DNA from: Agromyces sp. Leaf222
Lineage (GTDB): Bacteria > Actinomycetota > Actinomycetes > Actinomycetales > Microbacteriaceae
Reading direction: 5' to 3'
DNA length: 64,000 bases
Assembly: GCF_001421565.1 (NCBI RefSeq)
Contig: NZ_LMKQ01000002.1
Span: forward strand, 1-64,000
This document shows positions 26,005 through 34,538 of the stretch, one piece after another (the first letter of the stretch is position 1; each line of letters starts with the position of its first letter). Position numbers and translations under genes: made by a program. The notes under the pieces are model-generated. The model was given only the letters and a program-made list of their open reading frames with translations, did not search any database and was not told the DNA's origin.

Positions 26005-27242
26005 CCGCATCGTCGACGCAGACGGCCGGCGCCGGGGGCGCCGCCGGGCCGGAGTTGCGGGGGCAGCTCGGACAGGTGCTGCTGGCGACCATCGCGTCGA
26101 CGGCCGGATTCTGGGCCTGGATGCTCATCGCGCCGTTGCAGAAGACCTACGCCGACGAACTCGGGCTCGACGAGGGGCAGATCTCGCTCATGCTCGCGAC
26201 GCCGGTGCTCGTGGGTGCGCTCGGCCGCATCGTCACGGGTGCGCTCACCGACCGCTTCGGCGGGCGCAAGATGTTCACCGCGGTGCTGCTGATCTCGGCG
26301 CCGGCCGTGCTGCTGGTCGCGCTCGCCGGCGAGATCAAGAGCTTCCCGCTCCTGCTCGTGGCGGGCTTCTACCTCGGTGTCGCGGGCACGATCTTCGCGG
26401 TCGGCGTGCCGTTCGCCAGCGCCTGGTACGAACCGAAGCGCCGCGGGTTCGCGAACGGCGTGTTCGGCATGGGCATGATCGGCACGGCTGTGTCGGCCTT
26501 CCTCACGCCCCGCCTCGCCGAGTCGATCGGATTCTTTCCGACCCACCTGCTGGTTGCGGGGGTCCTGGTCGTCATGGCGGGCATCGTCTGGCTCTTCCTG
26601 CGCGACTCGCCCGCGTGGGAGTCGAGCCGGCAGCCGCTCATCCCGAAGGTCAAGGGGGCGCTGAAGCTCCGGATCACGTGGGAGATGGCGTTCCTCTACG
26701 GCATCGTGTTCGGCGGGTTCGTCGCGTTCTCGACGTTCCTGCCGAAGTACCTCACGACGATCTACCCCGACGACGTCGACCCCGTGGGCGCCGGCACCCG
26801 CACGGCGCTGTTCGCGGTCGCCGCGGTGGTCGCCAGGCCGATCGGCGGCGCGCTCTCGGACCGCGTGGGGCCGAAGGTCATCTCGCTGATCTCGCTCGCG
26901 GGCATCGTCTCGCTCGCGTACATCGTGGGGCAGCAACCGCCCGAGGGCATCCTCACGGGCGTCACGTTCATCCTCATGGCGGCCGCGATGGGCCTCGGCA
27001 TGGGCGCCGTGTTCGCCTGGATCGGCCCGTCGACCCCGAAGGACAAGGTCGGCGCGGTCACCGGCGTCGTGGCGGCGGCGGGCGGCCTCGGCGGCTACTT
27101 CCCGCCGCTCGTCATGGGCGCGACCTACAACGCCGAGACGAACTCCTACGCGCTGGGCCTCTGGCTGCTCGTGATCGTCGGTGCGGCCGCGCTGGTCGTG
27201 GCCGGCATGCTGAAGGACGCGCGACCGGGCGGGAAGGGCTGA
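26001..27242 (+). CDS. narK: NarK-type nitrate/nitrite MFS transporter
   Basis: 413 residues, about 12 membrane helices, NNP family. Features: the MFS loop GRIVTGALTDRFGGRKMF between helices 2 and 3, the nitrate-signature-like GVFGMGMIGTAVSAF, and a second GGLGGYFPPLVMGATY. It imports nitrate and/or exports nitrite for the adjacent reductase, from which it is divergent. The ATG at 26001 is the third of three tandem start sites; whether the upstream ones are used is open. Confidence 0.92.
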   Translation: MTASSTQTAGAGGAAGPELRGQLGQVLLATIASTAGFWAWMLIAPLQKTYADELGLDEGQISLMLATPVLVGALGRIVTGALTDRFGGRKMFTAVLLISAPAVLLVALAGEIKSFPLLLVAGFYLGVAGTIFAVGVPFASAWYEPKRRGFANGVFGMGMIGTAVSAFLTPRLAESIGFFPTHLLVAGVLVVMAGIVWLFLRDSPAWESSRQPLIPKVKGALKLRITWEMAFLYGIVFGGFVAFSTFLPKYLTTIYPDDVDPVGAGTRTALFAVAAVVARPIGGALSDRVGPKVISLISLAGIVSLAYIVGQQPPEGILTGVTFILMAAAMGLGMGAVFAWIGPSTPKDKVGAVTGVVAAAGGLGGYFPPLVMGATYNAETNSYALGLWLLVIVGAAALVVAGMLKDARPGGKG

Positions 27243-27307
27243 GCCCGACCGAGCGCGAGGGCTCGGCCCTTGTGCTCGGTCGCGGAGGTCGGGGGTCGGG
27301 CTCAGCC
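27237..27307. terminator. Bidirectional terminator between narK and the DUF6457 gene
   Basis: A perfect 14-bp inverted repeat, GGCTGAGCCCGACC (27237-27250) and GGTCGGGCTCAGCC (27294-27307), with an inner pair ACCGAGC/GCTCGGT. Both convergent genes end inside the arms: each arm contains one TGA stop codon. Confidence 0.7.
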
Positions 27308-27580
27308 GTCGGCGCGCGTTCCGATGCGATCGGCGACCTCGCTCGCGGTGCCGGTCGCCGTGCCGCGACCGACCGCGAGACCGATCATGAACGCCGTCAC
27401 GGGGCCCGCGGGGCGGGCCACGCCGTGGGCGACCCTGCGCGTGAGGTCGAGGATGTCGCCGACGGGCACATCTGCCGGGTCGAGTCCGAGTTCGGCGGCG
27501 ATCTCGGCCACCCACGCATCGAGGTCGGCGGGGGCGGGCGGGTTCGGATTGGGGTTCGGGTTGGGCGCGTCGGGCGTCAT
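27302..27580 (-). CDS. DUF6457 protein, partner of MobA-like gene
   Basis: 92 residues, cytoplasmic. An Asn-Pro run (PNPNPNPNP) precedes a helical domain (LDAWVAEIAAELGL, ILDLTRRVAHGVARPAGPVTAFMIGLAVG). I recognise it as DUF6457, commonly encoded next to MobA in actinobacteria; its function is unknown. Its ATG overlaps the mobA stop (ATGA), so the two are translated together, which suggests a role with MobA in cofactor nucleotide attachment. Confidence 0.7.
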   Translation of the reverse strand: MTPDAPNPNPNPNPPAPADLDAWVAEIAAELGLDPADVPVGDILDLTRRVAHGVARPAGPVTAFMIGLAVGRGTATGTASEVADRIGTRADG

Positions 27581-28272
27581 GGGGTGCTCCTCGGGTCGGG
27601 TCGAAGGGATTCGGACGAGCGGATGTCGGCGCGCTCACGAGCGCGGGTGAGGTCCGCCCACGTGTCGACGTCTTCGGCGGTGCCGTCGTCGGCGATCTCG
27701 GTGAGGTCGAGCCCGTCGACCAGATGGCGCATGGCGGCTCCGTCGGGGCCGCGGTCGAGCACGGCGAAGGCCCGGTCGAGGGCGGCACGGGCGTAGATCG
27801 CCGTGAGCCACTGGGTGCGGCCGTCGGCATCGACGAGGCAGACGCCGTCGGCGGTGTCGTGCTGGCCGCGTCCGTCGAGCAGGCGCTCGACCGCGGCGGT
27901 GGCCTGCGGGAGGTCGCAGGCGAGCACGAGCACGTCGGCGTCGGCGTCGGGGTCGGGGTCGGGCGAAGCGTGCTGGTCTCGAGACGCTTCGCTCCTCGAC
28001 CGGCGGAGGGCGGCGAGTCCGGCGGCGATCGCGGCGACGGGACCGCCGAAGGGGGGATCCTCGCGCACGACCAGGCATCCGGGGGCATGCAGCGACGAGG
28101 GGCCGACCACGACGATGCTCCGGGCTCCGGCGCGACGAGCGGCGTCGATCGCGAGATCGAGGAGCGTGCGCTCGCCGACGGTCTGCTCTGGCTTGCTCGT
28201 GCCGTCGAGCCTGGTCGCCCGCCCGCCGGCGAGGAGCACGGCGTCGAGGGGGCGGGTCGCGGCATCCGTCAT
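27577..28272 (-). CDS. mobA: Molybdenum cofactor guanylyltransferase (MobA-like NTP transferase)
   Basis: 231 residues. The nucleotide-binding opening LLAGGRATRLDGTSKPEQTV is near residue 12; a later VLVLACDLPQ strand holds the metal-binding Asp. MobA attaches GMP to Mo-MPT to form the MGD cofactor needed by NarG and the FdhF-like enzyme. Between AAIAAGLAAL and DVLVLACDLP lies an extra stretch of about 25 residues made of a palindromic genomic repeat (giving RRSRSEASRDQH) and an Asp-Pro/Asp-Ala run. ATG at 28272. Followed by the overlapping DUF6457 gene. Confidence 0.85.
   Translation of the reverse strand: MTDAATRPLDAVLLAGGRATRLDGTSKPEQTVGERTLLDLAIDAARRAGARSIVVVGPSSLHAPGCLVVREDPPFGGPVAAIAAGLAALRRSRSEASRDQHASPDPDPDADADVLVLACDLPQATAAVERLLDGRGQHDTADGVCLVDADGRTQWLTAIYARAALDRAFAVLDRGPDGAAMRHLVDGLDLTEIADDGTAEDVDTWADLTRARERADIRSSESLRPDPRSTP
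27972..28005. repeat. Palindromic genomic repeat embedded in the mobA coding region
   Basis: 34 bp identical to the intergenic copy at 17994-18027 (GCTGGTCTCGA ... TCGACCGGCG). It lies within mobA in frame, with no stop codon on the coding strand. Confidence 0.9.
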
Positions 28273-28304
28273 CGCCCGATCGTCGCGCTCGGCCCCGTGG
28301 TCGA

Positions 28305-29612
28305 TCACGGGGTCACCAGGACCTCGACGACGTCGCCCGTTTCGACGCGCGAGACATGCTCGGGCACGATCGCGAATCCGGATGCCGCGGCGAGGCCCCC
28401 GGAGAGGTGCGAGCCCGTGCCGCCGCGCGTCGCGGGCCGCACGGCGTCGCCGTCCACGCCGGCGCCCTCGCCCGGCTCGACGAACGCGACGGGCATCATC
28501 TGGAGGCGCCCGGCCGGCGAGTCCCAGCCGGTCTCGGCGGTCGCGCGCACCCGGCGTCGCTGCACGTCGTTCCGACCCTGCAGCGCGAGCAGTGCGGGGC
28601 GCACGAACACCTCGAACGAGACGGCGACCGCGACCGGGTTGCCGGGCAGCCCGAACACGGGCGTGCCGCCGGCGAGACGCCCGAAGGCCTGCGGAGACCC
28701 GGGCTGCATGGCCACGCGCACGAAATCGACCGTGCCCGGGTCCGCGAGCACGCGCCGCACGACGTCGTAGGCGCCGACGCTCACGCCCCCGGTGAACACG
28801 ACGGCATCGGCCGGCTCGCGTTCGTCGAGCCAGGCGAGCAGCAGCGCCTCGTCGTCGGGCATGCGCACGACCTCGACGACCTCGCAGCCGGTCTCGCGCA
28901 CGAGCCCCGCGAGCAGGAGCGAGTTCGAGTCGGGGATGCGACCCGGATGCAGCGGCTCGCCGGGTTCGGTGAGCTCGCTGCCCGTGGCGACGACCGCGAC
29001 GCGGGGCCGGCGCACGACCTCGAGCGTGCCGTGGCCGGCGGTGGCGGCGGCCGCGACCTGGCGCGGGCCGAGGAGCGTTCCCGCCGCGAGGAGCGGGTCG
29101 CCGACTCGCAGGTCGTCCCCCGCGCGCCGGATGTGGCGGCCGAGGTCGGGCATGCTGAACACCTGCACGGCGGGAGTCGCGCTCGTCGGCTGACCGCCGT
29201 CGGTGCGCTCGACCGGCACCACGGTGTCGGCGCCGGCGGGCACCGGCGCTCCGGTCATGATGCGCGCGGCCTCGCCGGGGCCGAGCGGCGGCGCGTGGTG
29301 CGCATCGGGCGAACCGGCCGCATGGTCGGCGACCACGCGCAGCGCGACCGGAGTCTCGGGCGTCGCGGACGCGGCATCCGCGCACCGCACGGCGAAGCCG
29401 TCCATGGCCGAGTTGTCGAAGGGCGGCGAGGCGACCACGGCCGCGACGGAGGTCGCGAGCACCCGCCCCGCGGCATCCGCGAGTCGCACGGTCTCGACCC
29501 GGTCGACCCGCACGCCGGCGTCGGCTCGGACCTCGGCCAGCACCCGCTCGAGGTGCTGCGCGACCGGGATCAGGGTGGCCGTCTCGTGGAACGCGGCCCG
29601 CGTGCTCGCCAT
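28305..29612 (-). CDS. moeA2: Molybdopterin molybdenumtransferase MoeA (second copy)
   Basis: 435 residues. Same fold as the first copy but diverged: FDNSAMDGFAVR, IMTGAPVPAGADTVVPVERT, VATGSELTEPGEPLHPGRIPDSN, FTGGVSVGAYDVVRRVL and GLPGNPVAVAVSFE. Duplicate MoeA proteins can serve different metals (Mo or W) or different enzymes; here the gene lies beside mobA and is divergent from a sulfite-oxidase-like gene, suggesting service to that enzyme or to nitrate reductase. 32 bp separate it from mobA. Confidence 0.93.
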   Translation of the reverse strand: MASTRAAFHETATLIPVAQHLERVLAEVRADAGVRVDRVETVRLADAAGRVLATSVAAVVASPPFDNSAMDGFAVRCADAASATPETPVALRVVADHAAGSPDAHHAPPLGPGEAARIMTGAPVPAGADTVVPVERTDGGQPTSATPAVQVFSMPDLGRHIRRAGDDLRVGDPLLAAGTLLGPRQVAAAATAGHGTLEVVRRPRVAVVATGSELTEPGEPLHPGRIPDSNSLLLAGLVRETGCEVVEVVRMPDDEALLLAWLDEREPADAVVFTGGVSVGAYDVVRRVLADPGTVDFVRVAMQPGSPQAFGRLAGGTPVFGLPGNPVAVAVSFEVFVRPALLALQGRNDVQRRRVRATAETGWDSPAGRLQMMPVAFVEPGEGAGVDGDAVRPATRGGTGSHLSGGLAAASGFAIVPEHVSRVETGDVVEVLVTP

Positions 29613-29733
29613 GGGTCTACGGTATCGCCGACCCCGGGTCGTGCGATGACCGGTGACAGGCGCGCGTCACGTGGGTATCGTCGGGCGGGGGAGCCGAGCA
29701 GCACCAGTCGCAGTCGAGCGGGAGGAAGTGCGG

Positions 29734-30324
29734 ATGTCGTTCATCACACGAGGATTCGGCGGCAGGGAGCGCGAGCGCGACGACCGGCTGCCGCCAGGCC
29801 AGACGCTCGTGCACGACTTCCCGGTGCTCTCGGCGGGGCCGACCCCCGAGGTCGACACCGCCGAGTGGGAACTGCGGATCGTGACCGAGGGCGCGACCCA
29901 TCGGTGGTCGTGGGACGAGTTCAACGCGCTGCCGGCCGAAGACGTGAACACCGACATCCACTGCGTGACGCACTGGACCAAGCTCGGCACGAGCTGGCGC
30001 GGCGTCTCGCTCGACACGCTCTTCGAGAACGTCGAGTCGCAGTTCGACTTCGTCATGGCGCACAGCTACGGCGGGTACACGACCAACGTGCCGCTCGACG
30101 AGCTGCTCAACGGGCAGGCCTGGGTCGTGACCGAGTTCGACGGCGAACCGCTCGACCCCGAGCACGGCGGCCCGGCCCGCCTCATCGTGCCGCACCTGTA
30201 CTTCTGGAAGAGCGCGAAGTGGGTGCGCTCGCTCGTCATGATGCCGCGCGACGACCCCGGGTTCTGGGAGCAGAACGGTTACCACATCCACGGCGACCCG
30301 TGGCAGGAGGAGCGGTACTGGTGA
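29734..30324 (+). CDS. Sulfite-oxidase-like molybdopterin oxidoreductase
   Basis: 196 residues, PF00174 (oxidoreductase molybdopterin-binding) domain alone. The Mo-ligand cysteine is in TDIHCVTHWTKLGTSW. The ending NGYHIHGDPWQEERYW is typical of soluble COG2041 proteins. No Tat signal and no dimerisation domain, so it is cytoplasmic, unlike YedY/MsrP. ATG 29734 is supported by GGAGG at 29721-29725. Its stop overlaps the start of an FAD reductase (GTGA), which is the probable redox partner. Substrate unknown; sulfite or a sulfoxide are family-based guesses. Confidence 0.88.
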   Translation: MSFITRGFGGRERERDDRLPPGQTLVHDFPVLSAGPTPEVDTAEWELRIVTEGATHRWSWDEFNALPAEDVNTDIHCVTHWTKLGTSWRGVSLDTLFENVESQFDFVMAHSYGGYTTNVPLDELLNGQAWVVTEFDGEPLDPEHGGPARLIVPHLYFWKSAKWVRSLVMMPRDDPGFWEQNGYHIHGDPWQEERYW

Positions 30325-31142
30325 TCGGGCGCCCCAGCGTTCCGCGGTCGGGCTGGCACCCGGCGACGGTCGTCGCGAACACGCCCGAGACCACGTCGGC
30401 CGCGCGACTCGAGCTCGAGGTCGAGGGTTGGCCCGGCAATGCCGCGGGGCAGCACCTCGACGTGCGGCTCACCGCGCCCGATGGGTACACGGCGACCCGG
30501 TCGTACTCGATCGCGTCGTCGGGCCCGGCCACGGGTGACGTGACGCGCGTCGTGCTCGCGGTCGACCGGGTGCCCGACGGCGAGGTGTCGCCGTTCCTCG
30601 TCGACGTCGCGCGCGCCGGCGACCGCGTGGAGGTGCACGGGCCGCTGGGCGCCTTCTTCGTGTGGCAGCCGGCTGCGGCCTCGGCCGCGGCTGCGGGCTC
30701 GGGCGAATCGGATGCCGCGGGCGGGCCGGTCCCCTCAGCGCCGAGGCCCGTGCAGCTCATCGCCGGCGGCTCGGGCGTCGTGCCGTTCGTCGCCATGGCG
30801 CAGGCCCACGCCGACGCCGACGACGCCACGCCCTTCCGCCTGCTGTACTCCGTGCGCACGCCGGCCGACGTGTTCTTCGCGCCCGAGTTCGAACGCCTGG
30901 TCTCGGCATCCGCCCCGTTCAGGCTCGACCTCGTCTACACGCGCGAGGCGCCCGCGGGCTGGCCGATGGCGCCCGCCCGCATCACGAGGGAGGCCCTCGC
31001 CGAGGCGGTGCTGCCGGCATCCGATGCCCCGCTCGTCTACGTGTGCGGGTCGACCGGATTCGTCGAACGCGTCGCCTCGTGGCTCATCGAACTCGGGCAC
31101 GACGCCCGGGCCATTCGCACCGAACGCTTCGGAGGCACCTGA
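30321..31142 (+). CDS. FAD/NAD-binding oxidoreductase (ferredoxin-NADP reductase-like), partner of the molybdoenzyme
   Basis: 273 residues from GTG 30321, preceded by GGAGGAG. The FAD-binding RSYSIASS and NAD-binding GGSGVVPFVAM and VYVCGSTGFVE motifs are complete, with the C-terminal aromatic ERFGG-type end; there is no 2Fe-2S domain. A linker of Ala/Gly (about residues 115-140) separates the two domains. GTGA coupling to the molybdoenzyme upstream and TGATG coupling to the DUF6510 gene downstream indicate a three-protein system that would move electrons between NAD(P)H and the Mo centre. Confidence 0.87.
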   Translation: MIGRPSVPRSGWHPATVVANTPETTSAARLELEVEGWPGNAAGQHLDVRLTAPDGYTATRSYSIASSGPATGDVTRVVLAVDRVPDGEVSPFLVDVARAGDRVEVHGPLGAFFVWQPAAASAAAAGSGESDAAGGPVPSAPRPVQLIAGGSGVVPFVAMAQAHADADDATPFRLLYSVRTPADVFFAPEFERLVSASAPFRLDLVYTREAPAGWPMAPARITREALAEAVLPASDAPLVYVCGSTGFVERVASWLIELGHDARAIRTERFGGT

Positions 31143-31399
31143 TGCAGCATCTCGACGGCAACGCGCTCGCTGGAGCGCTCGCCGAATTCCTCTCGTTCGA
31201 CGTGACCACCGCGATCGCCAGATGCAACGGATGCGGCGCGACCGACGAGTTCGCCCGGGCCATCGTGTTCACGAGTCCGGCCGGCACGGTCGTGCGCTGC
31301 CCGTCGTGCGACCACGTGCTCGCGACCCTCGTCGAGTCGGGCGATCGCGCCTGGCTCGGGTTCAGCGGCGTGAGCGCGATCGAGGTGCGGCGGGGCTGA
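31142..31399 (+). CDS. DUF6510 zinc-ribbon protein
   Basis: 85 residues. Two Cys pairs (RCNGCGATD and VRCPSCDHVL) form a likely zinc ribbon or rubredoxin-like site. I recognise it as DUF6510, function unknown. Its ATG shares one base with the stop of the FAD reductase. The context suggests an accessory or electron-carrying role for the sulfite-oxidase-like enzyme. Confidence 0.8.
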   Translation: MQHLDGNALAGALAEFLSFDVTTAIARCNGCGATDEFARAIVFTSPAGTVVRCPSCDHVLATLVESGDRAWLGFSGVSAIEVRRG

Positions 31400-31461
31400 C
31401 GCCGGCGGCTCCGCGGCGTCAGCGTCGGCCGCGCGCTCGGGCGGCTCGACGCGTCCGGGCG

Positions 31462-32748
31462 TCAGCCGGCGACGAGCTCGCCGGCGGCCCAGACCCGACG
31501 CACGAGCGGCACGCCGGGCCGGTACGACAGGTGCACGTGGCTCGGCGCGTCGAGCTCGACGAGGTCGGCGCGGGCGCCAGGGCGGATCGCCCCGACGTCC
31601 GTTCGCCGCAGCGCCAGCGCGCCGCCCGCGGTCGACGCCCAGAGGGCCTCGGCCGGCGTCATGCCCATCTCGCGCACGGCCATCGCGATGCAGAACGGCA
31701 GCGAGCTCGTGAAGCTCGATCCGGGGTTGCAGTCGCTCGCGAGCGCGACCGTGACGCCCGCGTCGATGAGGCGGCGCGCGTCGGGATACGGCTGCCGGGT
31801 CGAGAACTCGACGCCGGGCAGCAGCGTCGCCACGGTTCCGGATGCCGCGAGCGCCGCGACATCCGCATCGTCGAGGTAGGTGCAGTGGTCGACGGATGCC
31901 GCGCCGAGCTCGACCGCGAGACGGACCCCGCCGCCGTGGCCCAGCTGGTTGCCGTGCACGCGGATGCCGAGGCCGGCGGCCTTGCCCGCCTCGAGCACGC
32001 GCCGCGACTGCTCCGGCGTGAAGGCGCCGCGCTCGCAGAAGGCGTCGACCCACCGGGCGTGCGGTGCGCAGGCGTCGAGCATCTCGCCGACGACGAGGTC
32101 GACGTAGGCGTCGGCGGCGCGGGCGGATGCCGCTGCGCTTCCGGGCTCGCCGAACCTCGGATCCTCGCGGAACTCGAACGGCACCACGTGCGCACCGAGG
32201 AACGTCACCTCGTCGGTGACCTCTCGGGCCAGGCGCACGAGGCGCTCCTCGTCGGCGACGCCGAGGCCGTAGCCCGACTTGACCTCGAACGTCGTCGTGC
32301 CCTGCGCGTGCAGCTCGGCGACGAAGCCCGCGAGGCGGGCGCGCAGCTCGTCGTCGGTCGCGGCGCGGGTGGCCGCGACGGTCGAGCGGATACCGCCGGC
32401 CTCGTACGCCCGGCCGGCCATGCGAGCGGCGAACTCATCGGAACGGTCCCCGCCGAACACGAGGTGCGTGTGGCTGTCGACGAACCCCGGGATGACGGCT
32501 CGGCCGCCCGCGTCGACGATGCGCGCCCCCGCTGCGTCCGCTCGCGAGTGGGCGATTCCGGCTGCGGCCGACGCCTCGAACTCGCCGGAATCGCCCACTC
32601 GCGAAGCGGGGCCGACCCACGTCACGATCCCGTCGCCGACGAGCACCGCGGCGTCGCGCACGATGCCGAGCGGCCCGCCCTCGCGGCCCGGCGCCGGCTC
32701 GTTCGTCACGAGCTCGCCGATGTTCGTGACGAGGGTGCGGCGCGACAT
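31462..32748 (-). CDS. hutI: Imidazolonepropionase HutI
   Basis: 428 residues, amidohydrolase fold. Hydrolyses 4-imidazolone-5-propanoate to N-formimidoyl-glutamate, step 3 of histidine breakdown. Metal motifs: [36 protein letters not shown] and [10 protein letters not shown]. Residues about 48-72 (between WVGPAS and IVDAGG) contain an extra in-frame stretch that corresponds to a 63-bp palindromic element. hutU ends 4 bp before its ATG, so the two form an operon. Confidence 0.95.
   Translation of the reverse strand: MSRRTLVTNIGELVTNEPAPGREGGPLGIVRDAAVLVGDGIVTWVGPASRVGDSGEFEASAAAGIAHSRADAAGARIVDAGGRAVIPGFVDSHTHLVFGGDRSDEFAARMAGRAYEAGGIRSTVAATRAATDDELRARLAGFVAELHAQGTTTFEVKSGYGLGVADEERLVRLAREVTDEVTFLGAHVVPFEFREDPRFGEPGSAAASARAADAYVDLVVGEMLDACAPHARWVDAFCERGAFTPEQSRRVLEAGKAAGLGIRVHGNQLGHGGGVRLAVELGAASVDHCTYLDDADVAALAASGTVATLLPGVEFSTRQPYPDARRLIDAGVTVALASDCNPGSSFTSSLPFCIAMAVREMGMTPAEALWASTAGGALALRRTDVGAIRPGARADLVELDAPSHVHLSYRPGVPLVRRVWAAGELVAG
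32542..32604. repeat. 63-bp palindromic element inside hutI
   Basis: Perfect inverted repeat with 21-bp arms (32542-32562, TCGCGAGTGGGCG... and 32584-32604, ...CGCCCACTCGCGA) and a 21-bp loop. Its total length is exactly 21 codons, so it keeps the hutI frame and adds about 21 residues in a surface region that is much shorter in typical HutI proteins. Confidence 0.85.
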
Positions 32749-32752
32749 CCGC

Positions 32753-34450
32753 TCAGCCCTCCTGCATGGGCACGCGCAGGCCGCGCTCGGCGGCGACCTC
32801 GCGTGCGCGCTCGTAGCCCGCGTCGACGTGGCGCATGACGCCGGTGCCCGGGTCGTTCACGAGCACGCGCGCGATCTTCTCGGCCGCGAGCTCGGTGCCG
32901 TCGGCGACGATCACCTGGCCGGCGTGGATCGAGCGGCCGATGCCGACGCCGCCGCCGTGGTGGATCGAGACCCAGGTGGCGCCCGACGCCGTGTTCAGCA
33001 GCGCGTTCAGCAGCGGCCAGTCGGCGATCGCGTCGGAGCCGTCGGCCATGGCCTCCGTCTCGCGGTAGGGGCTCGCGACCGAGCCCGAGTCGAGATGGTC
33101 GCGCCCGATGACGACGGGCGCGCTGAGCTCGCCCGAGGCGACCATCTCGTTGAACTTCAGCCCGGCGAGGTGGCGCTCCTGGTAGCCGAGCCAGCAGATG
33201 CGCGCCGGCAGGCCCTCGAAGTGCACCTTCTCGCCGGCCTGCGTGATCCAGCGGTGCAGGTGCTCGTCCTCGGGGAACAGCTCGAGGATCGCCTTGTCCG
33301 TCGCGGCGATGTCTGCCGGGTCGCCCGAGAGCGCAGCCCAGCGGAACGGGCCCTTGCCCTCGGCGAAGAGCGGGCGGATGTAGGCGGGCACGAAGCCCGG
33401 GAACGCGAACGCGCGGTCGTAGCCGCCGAGCTCTGCCTCGCGGCGGATCGAGTTGCCGTAGTCGAAGACCTCGGCACCGGCATCCTGGAACTCGACCATG
33501 GCCTGCACCTGCTTCGCCATGCTCGCCCGCGCGCGATCGGTGAAGGCCTCGGGGTCGGATGCCGCGAGCTCGTGCCACTCGGCCACGCTCACGCCCTCGG
33601 GGAGGTAGCTCAGCGGGTCGTGCGCGCTCGTCTGGTCGGTGACGATGTCGATCGCGACGCCACGCGCCAGGAGTTCGGGGAACACGGTCGCGGCGTTGCC
33701 GACGAGGCCGACGCTCAGAGGGGTGCGCGCCTCCTTCGCGGCGAGCACGCGGGCGACAGCGTCGTCGAGGTCGTCGGTCATCTCGTCGAGGTAGCCGTGT
33801 TCGACACGTCGGCGAAGACGGGACTCGTCGACGTCGACGATCAGCACGGCACCGCCGTTCATCGTCACGGCGAGCGGCTGCGCGCCGCCCATGCCGCCGC
33901 AACCGCCCGTGAGGGTCAGGGTGCCGGCGAGCGACCCGTCGAACCTGGCCCGGGCGATCGCGCCGAAGGTCTCGTACGTGCCCTGCAGGATGCCCTGCGT
34001 GCCGATGTAGATCCACGAGCCGGCCGTCATCTGGCCGTACATCGTGAGGCCCTGCTGCTCGAGCCTGCGGAACTCGGGCCACGTCGCCCAGTCGCCCACG
34101 AGGTTCGAGTTGGCGATGAGCACGCGCGGCGCCCACTCGTGGGTGCGGAACACGCCGACCGGCTTGCCCGACTGCACGAGCAGCGTCTCATCGGCCTCGA
34201 GGCCCTCGAGGGTGCGCACGATCGCGTCGAACGACTCCCAGTTGCGGGCGGCCTTGCCCGTGCCGCCGTAGACGACGAGGTCCTCGGGGCGCTCGGCGAC
34301 CTCGGGGTCGAGGTTGTTCATGAGCATGCGCAACGGCGCCTCGGTCTGCCAGCTCTTCGCCGACAGCGTGGTGCCGCGGGCGGCGCGGACGGTGCGCGGG
34401 GCGTGCGCGGCGGTGCTGGCGGGCTGCTCGGTGGTCGGTGCGTCGGTCAT
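32753..34450 (-). CDS. hutU: Urocanate hydratase HutU
   Basis: 565 residues, full length. Converts urocanate to imidazolonepropionate using a tightly bound NAD. Diagnostic: [28 protein letters not shown], and the NAD-loop Cys region [21 protein letters not shown] 34450 (MTDAPTTEQ) is preferred over the one at 34486 because it places the HutR box exactly 55 bp upstream, as for hutG and hutH, and GAGCAT lies at a leaderless -10 distance. Confidence 0.95.
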   Translation of the reverse strand: MTDAPTTEQPASTAAHAPRTVRAARGTTLSAKSWQTEAPLRMLMNNLDPEVAERPEDLVVYGGTGKAARNWESFDAIVRTLEGLEADETLLVQSGKPVGVFRTHEWAPRVLIANSNLVGDWATWPEFRRLEQQGLTMYGQMTAGSWIYIGTQGILQGTYETFGAIARARFDGSLAGTLTLTGGCGGMGGAQPLAVTMNGGAVLIVDVDESRLRRRVEHGYLDEMTDDLDDAVARVLAAKEARTPLSVGLVGNAATVFPELLARGVAIDIVTDQTSAHDPLSYLPEGVSVAEWHELAASDPEAFTDRARASMAKQVQAMVEFQDAGAEVFDYGNSIRREAELGGYDRAFAFPGFVPAYIRPLFAEGKGPFRWAALSGDPADIAATDKAILELFPEDEHLHRWITQAGEKVHFEGLPARICWLGYQERHLAGLKFNEMVASGELSAPVVIGRDHLDSGSVASPYRETEAMADGSDAIADWPLLNALLNTASGATWVSIHHGGGVGIGRSIHAGQVIVADGTELAAEKIARVLVNDPGTGVMRHVDAGYERAREVAAERGLRVPMQEG

Positions 34451-34505
34451 GTCATCGATGCTCGCGCACGCGGTCGAGGGCGACAACGGATGCCGCGAGG
34501 CACGC

Positions 34506-34521
34506 GTCCGGGATCCCAGAC
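34506..34521 (-). promoter_or_regulatory. HutR-type operator upstream of hutUI
   Basis: Read in the gene direction: GTCTGGGATCCCGGAC, a perfect palindrome apart from one position. It ends exactly 55 bp before the hutU ATG. Confidence 0.75.
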
Positions 34522-34538
34522 GAGCCCGGCGGGCCGAT

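Larger units (their letters stand above)
25947..26006 (+). repeat. Triplicated 20-bp ribosome-site/start-codon repeat before narK
   Basis: Three copies of CGCTGGGGGGCAGCATGACT (the last ends in C), at 25947-25966, 25967-25986 and 25987-26006. Each carries a G-run and an ATG with 4-bp spacing. Because 20 is not a multiple of three, each ATG is in a different frame. The first two open seven-codon frames (MTRWGAA) whose TGA overlaps the next ATG as ATGA: 25961-25984 and 25981-26004. The third ATG, 26001, starts narK. Confidence 0.9.
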
